A stretch of 6,701 nucleotides of DNA from an uncultured Bryobacterales bacterium (GCA_937859895.1 CALMAV010000060.1:1674-8374), one strand, 5' to 3'; positions 1 to 5,380 are shown, counted from the first letter of the stretch. Notes: generated by a model not told the origin, from the sequence alone. Translations and numbers: made by a program.

Positions 1-321
1 GGTCTGCCGCGATTGCATTAGCCCGATGACTTCATCGATGATATACCGCTCATATTGCTTATGACGTTGAATACGATCAGGTGGGCTCCGCCAGCTGCAG
101 TAGAGGCTTTCGCTGTCAACGCTATCCACGCAGAATAGCTGGAGGCATCCGGCGTTGATAGAACGAGCGAGTGCTTCAACCAAGCCCCAGTCCTCGTAGT
201 CAAAGAAGCGGCCTTCGCGAGTCGGAAAGACCAGAACCTTGGCACCGGCGTGGCCAAAGATCAGCAGTTCCATATCGCGCCCGAGACTTGGACTGAACCA
301 CCGGTGATACTCTCGATTCAC
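1..321 (-). CDS. Putative esterase, alpha/beta-hydrolase fold (COG4947-like), 5' part only
   Basis: Reading the minus strand from GTG 321-319 gives 107 open codons to the window edge, beginning (M)NREYHRWFSPSLGRDMELL and continuing through IFGHAGAKVLVFPT, FFDYEDWGLVEAL, LQLFCVDSVDSESLYCSW and HKQYERYIIDEVIGLM. I recognise this as the N-terminal half of the small putative-esterase family whose GxSxG nucleophile normally follows soon after the YERYxxDEV segment, so the catalytic residues lie outside the window. The family is a soluble cytoplasmic serine hydrolase of uncertain substrate. The GTG start is chosen because protein similarity begins at NREYH and AAGGG lies 4 nt upstream. An in-frame ATG at 366-364 would overlap the upstream gene. 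The gap to the SGNH hydrolase stop is 13 bp, so the two are probably co-transcribed. Family assignment is from memory of the motif pattern. Confidence 0.8.
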   Translation of the reverse strand, partial: MNREYHRWFSPSLGRDMELLIFGHAGAKVLVFPTREGRFFDYEDWGLVEALARSINAGCLQLFCVDSVDSESLYCSWRSPPDRIQRHKQYERYIIDEVIGLMQSRQT

Positions 322-334
322 TTTTCCCTTAAGC

Positions 335-973
335 TTACCCGGCTGCTCCAACCAGGCAAGATTCATATGGGAAGATTTGGTCCCGATGCGATAAAAGTAT
401 TCCAGTCCAAAGGTCGTACCCGGCCCGGTTCATATGTAGTCCCTCGGAATCGAACAGCTCCGGGCGAGGCCTTCCACCAGCGTCAAGCATGGCATCGAAA
501 ACGTTGATGTAGAACGCATTCGGCCGCATTCGTATTGCCTCTCGTACCAGTGCATTGGCGCGCCGGATCTTGTCGATGATCGAGAATCTAGCCGGGCTTG
601 GCTTTACTGAGATGAAGGTGTACGGCAGAGAACCGAAATGTAGCCGTACTTTGTCGGTTATTGCAAAAAAGTACTCGAGTATCTTTTCCGGGGAGCGACC
701 ATCTCCCAGATCATTATCGCCGGCGTAGATAACTAGCGAGCAAGGTTGTTCCGGCAGTACCAGGCGTTCAAAAAAGTGTGCACAAGCCTCAAGGGTAGAG
801 CCGCCAAAGCCCAGATTGACCGCCCGCGGTTCCCCCAGATCTATTGGCAACTGCGTCCATAACCTCAGCGTTGAACTGCCATAAAAGACAAACGGCGACT
901 GAGTAGGACCTTGCTGGGCCCGTGCTGCTTCCAGCGACTTTACATCGGCTTCGTACCACTGCATCCATCTCAT
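335..973 (-). CDS. SGNH/GDSL-type hydrolase (lipase/acylhydrolase family)
   Basis: The 212-aa protein shows the SGNH blocks in order. Block I is FYGSSTLRLW with the probable nucleophile Ser34. Block II is NLGFGGST at 53-60 with the oxyanion-hole glycine. Block III is YAGDNDL at 83-89, the GxND motif with Asn87. Block V is SEGLHMNRAGY at 176-186 with the catalytic His180. At the position of the usual Asp of DxxH there is Glu177, with Asp175 two residues before. Length is normal for a single-domain SGNH esterase, and no signal peptide is visible, so it should act in the cytoplasm. Such enzymes remove acyl or acetyl groups from lipids, sugars or polysaccharides; the substrate cannot be read here. 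ATG 973 is the furthest start in this frame (a TGA lies a few codons upstream), and Met4 at 964 is an alternative; neither has a strong ribosome binding site. It is followed by the putative esterase in an apparent two-gene operon. Confidence 0.85.
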   Translation of the reverse strand: MRWMQWYEADVKSLEAARAQQGPTQSPFVFYGSSTLRLWTQLPIDLGEPRAVNLGFGGSTLEACAHFFERLVLPEQPCSLVIYAGDNDLGDGRSPEKILEYFFAITDKVRLHFGSLPYTFISVKPSPARFSIIDKIRRANALVREAIRMRPNAFYINVFDAMLDAGGRPRPELFDSEGLHMNRAGYDLWTGILLSHRDQIFPYESCLVGAAG

Positions 974-1177
974 TATCCGGCAACTGCAGACTCAATCGCC
1001 ATATTGTGCAATCTCATAGTATTTTCAGCTGGAATCGTTACATAAAAAGTTTGCATACAGAAGTGATTTTTCGGTTAGAATGCCTTCATGTCGTTGGCCC
1101 TCGTAGCAGGCGAAGTCTCTGGCCAAGATTGCCGGCTACTCCCCAACGACGAACTTTGTAAATAAGGGCTTTGTTGA
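974..1177. promoter_or_regulatory. Divergent intergenic region with possible promoter
   Basis: This 204-bp gap separates the minus-strand SGNH gene from the plus-strand beta-helix gene, so it should carry promoters in both directions. On the plus strand TTGCAT (1051-1056) and TAGAAT (1076-1081) are separated by 19 bp, a loose sigma70-like pair that would start transcription near 1088. For the minus strand only a weak TACTAT-like -10 near 1020 can be suggested. No operator-type perfect palindrome stands out. The ribosome binding site for the plus-strand gene is AAGGG at 1164-1168, 9 nt before ATG 1178. Confidence 0.3.
1094..1139 (+). promoter_or_regulatory. Possible H-type pseudoknot in the leader of the beta-helix gene
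   Basis: TTGGCC at 1094-1099 can pair with GGCCAA at 1121-1126. GTAGCAGGC at 1103-1111 can pair with GCCGGCTAC at 1131-1139, with one A-G mismatch. The four segments alternate in the order S1a, S2a, S1b, S2b, which is the arrangement of an H-type pseudoknot, with connectors of 3, 9 and 4 nt. It would begin just after the start predicted from the possible -10 at 1076-1081 and end 38 nt before the ATG. It matches no riboswitch class I can recognise, and chance pairing is possible. Confidence 0.25.
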
Positions 1178-3151
1178 ATGGTTTTTTCCGTTAAGAGATT
1201 GAAGTATTTTCTCCCTGTTATGGCTGCAATGGTGCCGGCCGCCGGCGCAGCTACCCTTTTTGTTCCAGCTGGTGGAGACCTGCAATCGGTCTTGAATGCA
1301 GTTCGTCCCGGCGATACCGTGCAGTTAGCGGCGGGCGCCCAGTGGACTGGACACTTCTTTCTGCAACCGAATCCGGGTTCGCAGTGGATTACGATTCAAA
1401 GCGCTTCTATGGGCGCGTTACCTGGACCGGGAAGCCGCATTTCCAGTGCTCAGTCTGCGTCAATGCCGAAGCTAATAACGCCGGATGGCGCTCCCGCCTT
1501 GCAAATGACGACCGGAGCTAACTACTACCGGATTCAAGGCATTGAGTTCGCCCCAGCAGCGGGCGTTTATGTACAGGATCTGGTGCAAGTTGGCAATGGC
1601 AGTGAACCTTCAGTTGGTCAACTGCCGCATGACATTGACTTCGACCGGGACTACATCCATGCAAATCCGGTGGTCGGGTCCAAGCGTGGCATTGCGCTAA
1701 ACGGAGTCAATATCACGGTGGAAAACTCCTACATTGCGGGATTCACCAGCACCGGTCAGGACACGCAGGCCATTGCGGGATGGAATGGAGCAGGGCCTCT
1801 ACAAATCGTAAATAATTATCTGGAAGGTGGGACGGAGAACCTCTCCTTTGGCGGGGCCATACCTTCGATTGCGGGCCTGATTCCGTCAGACATTACGGTT
1901 CGAAATAACACATTCAACAAGCCTCTAAGTTGGAAGCCGGGCAGTTCGACATATGCAGGCGTACCTGTCTGGTCAAAGAACCATATCGAGTTAAAGAACG
2001 CCCAGCGAATCACCATCGATGGCAACACGTTTGATAACAACTGGGTCGGCGCCGACCAACGAGGGTTTGCCCTAGTGTTCAACGTGCGTTGTGAGAATGG
2101 CGCGGTGCCGTGGGCAGTGGTTAACAATGTGACTGTCACGAACAACACGGTTCGACATGCCGCAGCGGGAATGGTGTTCGTTGGGAAAGACAGCGCGTCG
2201 GGTAACGAAGGGAGCGCTGGGCAAATCGTAGTGCAGAACAACACGTTTCAGGACATTAGTGACAATTGGGGCGGAGACGGCCGCTTATTTCAGATACAGG
2301 CCGGTGTGCAGGGCTTGAACTTCGACCACAATACGGCTTTCCAGACTGGCTACTTTGCTGTGTTCGACACTGGAGCCAGTTACAACGTTAACTTCACCAA
2401 CAACATTGCGCTGGTAGGAGCAGGTGTTGCGGGCAACGGATCGGGAGGCCCGATTCAGACGCTTGCCTCATACGCTCCTGGCGGACAGTTCCTGGACAAT
2501 GCACTGATTGGCGGCAATCCGGCGCAGTATCCAGCCTCCAACTACTTCCCGGCAACGGTCAACCAAGTCGGCTTTGTTGATTATGCCAACGGCAACTTTC
2601 AGCTCGGCCCGGCCAGTTCTTTGCTGAACGCTGGCACAGACGGTAAATCTTTGGGCTATAGCGCACCGGGTTCGACTTCTGCGCCAGCACCGGTCAACGG
2701 TGCGCCGACGATCCCGACCGGCTGGGTGCAGCTTGTGAATCGCGGAACTGGCAGTTGCCTGGATATCATTGCCGCTGGTAATGGCTCAGAATTGCAGCCG
2801 GGCACCCGACTTCAGCAATGGAGCTGCTGGGGCGGTACGATGCAGCAGTTCCAGTTGAATCCGGTAAGTGGCGGTTATGAGATTACGAACCGGGCAAGCG
2901 GGCTGCAACTGGATGTGCTCCTTCAAGGCACGGCAGATCTAACACCCATCATTCAGTACCCATTCTGGGGCGGAACTAACCAGATCTGGACTTTGGTGAA
3001 TGCAGGCGGGGGCTATTACAGCCTGAGCGCAACTAATAGCGGCAAATGTATCGACGTACTGGGGGGTTCAACAGCCAACGGAGCGCCGATAGCACAATTC
3101 AGCTGCAACGGCGGTACAAGTCAGCAGTTCCGGTTAGTTCCGGTACAGTAG
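1178..3151 (+). CDS. Secreted right-handed beta-helix protein with C-terminal ricin-type beta-trefoil lectin domain
   Basis: The 657-aa product starts with a signal peptide: basic KRLK at 6-9, a hydrophobic core at 10-22 and a probable cut after AGA at 22-24. Residues about 26-500 form a pectate-lyase-like parallel beta-helix. This shows in the opening LFVPAGGDLQSVLNAVRPGD and in repeated rungs ending in NNTF-like turns, at about 178-186, 208-215, 239-246, 278-285, 317-324, 350-357, 380-387 and 403-410. A short Pro/Ala/Ser/Thr linker (499-513) leads to a ricin-type (CBM13-like) trefoil at about 515-657. Its three repeats end in QQF (556-558), QIW (602-604) and QQF (649-651), and Cys pairs 527/550 and 624/643 are likely disulfides. 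Such proteins bind or cleave plant or microbial polysaccharide outside the cell. I see no diagnostic catalytic set, so lyase, hydrolase or purely binding roles all remain possible. AAGGG lies 9 nt before the ATG. Confidence 0.85.
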   Translation: MVFSVKRLKYFLPVMAAMVPAAGAATLFVPAGGDLQSVLNAVRPGDTVQLAAGAQWTGHFFLQPNPGSQWITIQSASMGALPGPGSRISSAQSASMPKLITPDGAPALQMTTGANYYRIQGIEFAPAAGVYVQDLVQVGNGSEPSVGQLPHDIDFDRDYIHANPVVGSKRGIALNGVNITVENSYIAGFTSTGQDTQAIAGWNGAGPLQIVNNYLEGGTENLSFGGAIPSIAGLIPSDITVRNNTFNKPLSWKPGSSTYAGVPVWSKNHIELKNAQRITIDGNTFDNNWVGADQRGFALVFNVRCENGAVPWAVVNNVTVTNNTVRHAAAGMVFVGKDSASGNEGSAGQIVVQNNTFQDISDNWGGDGRLFQIQAGVQGLNFDHNTAFQTGYFAVFDTGASYNVNFTNNIALVGAGVAGNGSGGPIQTLASYAPGGQFLDNALIGGNPAQYPASNYFPATVNQVGFVDYANGNFQLGPASSLLNAGTDGKSLGYSAPGSTSAPAPVNGAPTIPTGWVQLVNRGTGSCLDIIAAGNGSELQPGTRLQQWSCWGGTMQQFQLNPVSGGYEITNRASGLQLDVLLQGTADLTPIIQYPFWGGTNQIWTLVNAGGGYYSLSATNSGKCIDVLGGSTANGAPIAQFSCNGGTSQQFRLVPVQ

Positions 3152-3157
3152 GACCGG

Positions 3158-3195
3158 CGGGTCCGGAGTTTGATCGTGCGCCGGACCCGTTTTTT
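3158..3195 (+). terminator. Intrinsic terminator after the beta-helix gene, possibly an attenuator
   Basis: A perfect 9-bp stem, CGGGTCCGG (3158-3166) with CCGGACCCG (3181-3189), encloses a 14-nt loop and is followed directly by six T at 3190-3195. A second, mutually exclusive hairpin is possible just upstream: GGACC (3151-3155) with GGTCC (3160-3164) would take up most of the 5' arm. The stem begins only 6 nt after the stop codon of the beta-helix gene and the T-run ends 14 nt before the next gene. Confidence 0.85.
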
Positions 3196-3209
3196 CGATC
3201 TATAACGAT

Positions 3210-4469
3210 GTGAAGACATCTGCACATTCGATCCCCCACCTGGGTTCGTTTGAAAGCACAAACATCCACGGCAGCGGCTCGGACCTGCTGAGGACCACAA
3301 GGCACGATGAACAGTGGCGGCAGGATCTGGAAATGATCTGTGTAGCCGGGATCACCCAACTGCGGTATCCAGTTCCGTGGCATCGGATCGAGCGTGAACC
3401 CGGCAAGTGGGACTGGAGCTGGATGGATGGCCCGGTGGAGTGGATGCGAAGAAACGGAATGAAGCCGATTCTTGATCCGCTTCACCATGTGTCCTTTCCC
3501 CACTGGCTGAAGGACGGATTTGCCAATGCTGAATTCCCTGCCCTTTACGCTCGCTTCGTTCGACAGATTGTCCAACGCTATGAATGGGTCCAGCAGTACA
3601 CGGTCTTCAATGAACCGCTTCCGACTCTGATTCTGTGTTCGCAAAGTGGTGACTGGTACCCCCATCGCCGCACCCATGATGACTTTGTTCTGATGGCGGC
3701 CAACGCCGTACGGGCGATTTCCTTGGCGACCAAAGAGTTGCGCTCGGCGAACCCGTCTGTCGAACTGGTACAAATTGACAGCTGCGAACACCACCGCGCA
3801 CTGGACGCCGAATCAGAAGAGCAGGTGCGGTTTGTGAATGAGCGGCGGTTCTTGTTCCACGACTTGATTCTAGGACGTGTCGGCAAAGACCACCCAATGC
3901 ACGAGTACCTGCAAAAGCATGGATTCGGTGACGAGTTGCTGTCGCAATTGCGAAACGAACCCGCGCCGTTTGACGTGCTGGGGCTGGATTACTATGCCCA
4001 TTCGGAGATGGAGTGGGGGCACAATGCTGTCCAGTTCCCTTGTCGGCGAGCGCTGGGGTTTGCCGAAGTTGGCAAGCAGTATGCTGAAAGGTTTCAATGC
4101 CCGGTAATGCTGACCGAAACTAATGTGGGTGGCACGGTACAGGATCGTGTGACGTGGTTGCGGTGTATGGAGGAGCAGATAGAGGAGCTGAGTAAGACGG
4201 CGGATGTGCGCGGGTTCTGCTGGTTTCCTGCGATTGATGCAACCGACTGGAACACCTTGTGTACGCGGGCAAACCTTAAGCTGAGTCCGATGGGAGTGTG
4301 GAGCCTGGATGATGTGCGCAAGGTGCGGCACTCGACCGAGCTTTCAGACTGGTATGGAAAGCTGGCGCGCGCGGAAGCAAGCTGGCGCGACATGCCGGTC
4401 TATGCGCCTGAGCCGCCGCTTGATCGCGATCTGGCAGGATTTTTTCATCTGCCGGGCTTTAAAAAGTAG
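3210..4469 (+). CDS. GH1-like family glycoside hydrolase (beta-glucosidase-like, clan GH-A)
   Basis: The 419-aa protein has no signal peptide and reads as a (beta/alpha)8 glycosidase. Visible landmarks are RYPVPWHR (52-59), HH at 92-93, YTVFNEPL (130-137) with Glu135 as the likely acid/base, DYYAHSE (260-266), LTETN (301-305) with Glu303 as the likely nucleophile, and the Trp-rich FCWFPAIDATDW (336-347). The pattern closely recalls the GH1-like domain found fused to dTDP-4-dehydrorhamnose reductase in other bacteria; here it stands alone and is slightly shorter than a typical GH1 enzyme. It probably cleaves or transfers a beta-linked sugar in the cytoplasm; the substrate is unknown. The start is GTG 3210. 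It is the first start in a frame opening after TGA 3171-3173, and conserved sequence begins soon after it. No Shine-Dalgarno sequence is visible and a strong terminator lies immediately upstream. A diverged copy of its last ~65 codons lies at 5074-5275. Confidence 0.85.
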   Translation: MKTSAHSIPHLGSFESTNIHGSGSDLLRTTRHDEQWRQDLEMICVAGITQLRYPVPWHRIEREPGKWDWSWMDGPVEWMRRNGMKPILDPLHHVSFPHWLKDGFANAEFPALYARFVRQIVQRYEWVQQYTVFNEPLPTLILCSQSGDWYPHRRTHDDFVLMAANAVRAISLATKELRSANPSVELVQIDSCEHHRALDAESEEQVRFVNERRFLFHDLILGRVGKDHPMHEYLQKHGFGDELLSQLRNEPAPFDVLGLDYYAHSEMEWGHNAVQFPCRRALGFAEVGKQYAERFQCPVMLTETNVGGTVQDRVTWLRCMEEQIEELSKTADVRGFCWFPAIDATDWNTLCTRANLKLSPMGVWSLDDVRKVRHSTELSDWYGKLARAEASWRDMPVYAPEPPLDRDLAGFFHLPGFKK

Positions 4470-4473
4470 AGCA

Positions 4474-4503
4474 GGGCTGCCGGTCAGCAGCCCCCGCCCT
4501 TTT
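4474..4503. terminator. Probable bidirectional terminator between convergent genes
   Basis: GGGCTGC (4474-4480) pairs perfectly with GCAGCCC (4487-4493) around a 6-nt loop. On the plus strand it is followed after CCGCC by TTTT (4500-4503). On the minus strand a run of five T lies at the complement of 4462-4466, seven nt beyond the stem. The T-runs are not directly adjacent, so efficiency is uncertain. Its position 4 nt after the GH1-like stop fits a terminator, and the small minus-strand ORF converges on it. Confidence 0.5.
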
Positions 4504-4541
4504 AGTCCTGGACAAAGGACAGGTCAGCGTTGTAGCCACCG

Positions 4542-4564
4542 CCCGAATCTTAATAAGAGTCGGG
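4542..4564. repeat. Imperfect palindrome around the TAA of the small minus-strand ORF
   Basis: CCCGAATCTT (4542-4551) is nearly the reverse complement of AAGAGTCGGG (4555-4564), with one mismatch and a 3-nt centre. It lies across the internal TAA of the small minus-strand ORF, so the stop codon overlaps the loop and the top of the stem. No T-run follows on either strand, so it is not a classical terminator. Confidence 0.5.
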
Positions 4565-4705
4565 TTGGACCGTGGAAGTTTTGCCGAAGCCTGGTGTCGG
4601 CTTTTTCGTATTTCCCATTTCATCGGTTTTGGAAGGTTTCACAATGCTCAGCCCGGCCAGCAGCGGCTTGGTGATGGAAACCTTGGCGTTTCTTGTGCGC
4701 TTCAT
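4550..4705 (-). CDS. Small hypothetical protein, possible peptide precursor, with in-frame stop and readable extension
   Basis: From ATG 4705-4703 the minus strand encodes 51 residues ending at TAA 4552-4550. It starts MKRTRNAKVSITKPLLAGLS, is rich in Lys, Thr, Ser and Pro, has no Cys or Trp, and contains KKPTPGFGKTSTVQPDSY at its end. AGGG lies about 7 nt before the ATG, an acceptable ribosome binding site. After the TAA the same frame continues for 15 sense codons, DSGGGYNADLSFVQD, to a second TAA at 4504-4502, just before the shared terminator. A basic N-part followed by a Gly-rich tail is the layout of many ribosomal peptide precursors, but no maturation enzyme is in the window and I do not recognise the family. 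It could be a short protein, a precursor broken by a nonsense mutation, or chance. Confidence 0.4.
   Translation of the reverse strand: MKRTRNAKVSITKPLLAGLSIVKPSKTDEMGNTKKPTPGFGKTSTVQPDSY
4583..4606 (+). terminator. Weak terminator-like hairpin on the plus strand
   Basis: GCCGA (4583-4587) pairs with TCGGC (4597-4601) around a 9-nt loop, followed by five T (4602-4606). An alternative stem, AAGCC (4587-4591) with GGCTT (4599-4603), is also possible. The stem is short, and the site lies antisense inside the small minus-strand ORF, so it may be a back-up terminator for readthrough from the GH1-like gene or chance. Confidence 0.25.
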
Positions 4706-4859
4706 GCCCAGACCCTAGCGCATAAGGGCTCGGTCCTTTTCGGGCACGGACGATGACGAAAAGCTCTTACCGCTTTAAGTAACTGTGCCGATTTGGCCAA
4801 CCGTACCTCTGTGGCACAATGAGGAAATTTCTTTCTCTTGTGACTGGAGATTCACTGCC
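4706..4859. other. Intergenic spacer between the small minus-strand ORF and the amidohydrolase remnant
   Basis: This spacer should hold divergent promoters if both neighbours were once expressed. I see no convincing -35/-10 pair in either direction. The only clear signal is GGAG at 4846-4849, 10 nt before the GTG of the amidohydrolase remnant. Confidence 0.4.
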
Positions 4860-5080
4860 GTGAGAGCGTGTAAGCTTTTTGCGCTCCTTGCGAGTATGAC
4901 GGCGGGCGCTTGGGCGCAGAAGCGCCTTGGTGATTGCCATTCGGGATGCGCATATTTCAATGGTAAGCGGGAGACCTGCCCAAAGGCACAGTTGTACTGC
5001 GGAGCGGGCTGATCGAAGCCGTTAGAGTAAACATTCCGGTACCGGCCGATGCAGCAGCCATCGACGGCACGGGAATCTAA
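4860..5080 (+). pseudogene. 5' remnant of a secreted imidazolonepropionase-like amidohydrolase, two frameshifts
   Basis: Three consecutive frames together spell the start of an amidohydrolase. From GTG 4860 a signal peptide reads MRACKLFALLASMTAGAWAQ. In the next frame (4924-4980) comes ALVIAIRDAHISMVSGRPA. In the third frame (4979-5077) comes PKGTVVLRSGLIEAV, then RVNIPVPADAAAIDGTG, then stop TAA at 5078-5080. This matches the usual N-terminus of exported amidohydrolases, where a phrase like VIAIRNAxIVTVSG is followed by PKGTVVLRDGLIEAVG and then VPADAxVIDGTG. The next expected element, the PGLID segment with its HxH metal ligands, is absent because the sequence ends there, so it cannot be an active enzyme. 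Each frame change is equivalent to +1 nt. Each frame segment taken singly reads as a short meaningless ORF, so the gene is easily missed. GGAG lies 10 nt before the GTG. The assignment rests on motif memory and on the three frames fitting end to end. Confidence 0.75.
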
Positions 5081-5275
5081 CGCTTAGTCCGAAGGGTGTT
5101 TGGAATTTGGACTATAGGCGAGAGGTGCGGCCTGTGACCGAGCTTTCGGACTGGTTCGGAAGGCTCGGGCGTGGGAAAGCAAGCTGGCGCGACATGCCGG
5201 TTATGCGCCGAAGCCGCCGCTCCATCGCGATTTGGCAGGATTTTTCCATCTGCCTGACTTTCAAAAACAGAACAG
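5074..5275 (+). pseudogene. Diverged, frameshifted 3' fragment of a second GH1-like gene
   Basis: Starting at the AAT codon at 5074, the sequence reads NLTLSPKGVWNLDYRR and then TELSDWFGRLGRGKASWRD, colinear with residues 355-394 of the intact GH1-like protein (NLKLSPMGVWSLDD, TELSDWYGKLARAEASWRD). After the PV codons near 5201 one base is missing relative to the intact gene. The following frame then reads YAPKPPLHRDLAGFFHLPDF, matching YAPEPPLDRDLAGFFHLPGF of the original. The terminal stop TAG is replaced by CAG. A 25-nt block is identical between 4375-4399 and 5177-5201, and overall identity is roughly 80% by eye. Both catalytic glutamates belong to the missing part, so this is a non-functional relic of a tandem duplicate or of a related gene. 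Confidence 0.85.
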
Positions 5276-5301
5276 GCTGTGTGTATGGCCCAAGAGACGG
5301 T

Positions 5302-5327
5302 GCCGCCTCTGCCATGGAACAGGCGGC
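5302..5327. repeat. Hairpin downstream of the GH1-like fragment
   Basis: GCCGCCT (5302-5308) pairs perfectly with AGGCGGC (5321-5327) around a 12-nt loop. No T-run follows on the plus strand, so it is recorded only as an inverted repeat. It may be an old terminator stem of the lost GH1-like copy. Confidence 0.4.
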
Positions 5328-5352
5328 AATGCTTCTTGAGTATCGCGGTGCC

Positions 5353-5380
5353 GGAGCCAAATGACACCGGCTCCTATTTT
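5353..5380 (+). terminator. Weak terminator-like hairpin after the GH1-like fragment
   Basis: GGAGCC (5353-5358) pairs with GGCTCC (5369-5374) around a 10-nt loop, followed by TATTTT (5375-5380). The stem is only 6 bp and the T-run is interrupted. It lies about 80 bp beyond the end of the GH1-like homology, where a terminator of the decayed gene could sit. Confidence 0.35.

Noticed and set aside
18..257. Minus-strand ORF of 79 codons at the left edge
   Set aside because: It is an out-of-frame shadow of the esterase-like gene, whose frame is open across the whole of 1-321 and carries recognisable family sequence.
1816..2244. Minus-strand ORF of 142 codons inside the beta-helix gene
   Set aside because: It lies fully antisense to a well supported 657-codon gene and shows no family features.
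3201..3206. TATAAC as a -10 element for the GH1-like gene
   Set aside because: It would place the transcription start at or after the GTG and has no -35 at normal spacing, so it cannot serve the annotated start.
3099..3794. Minus-strand ORF of 231 codons over the terminator and the GH1-like gene
   Set aside because: It is antisense to the GH1-like gene, whose catalytic motifs are clear, and it reads through the terminator; its composition is that of a shadow frame.
5107..5364. 85-codon plus-strand ORF taken as an independent gene
   Set aside because: Its first half is the GH1-like C-terminal fragment and its second half is out-of-frame translation after a one-base deletion, so it is part of a pseudogene.
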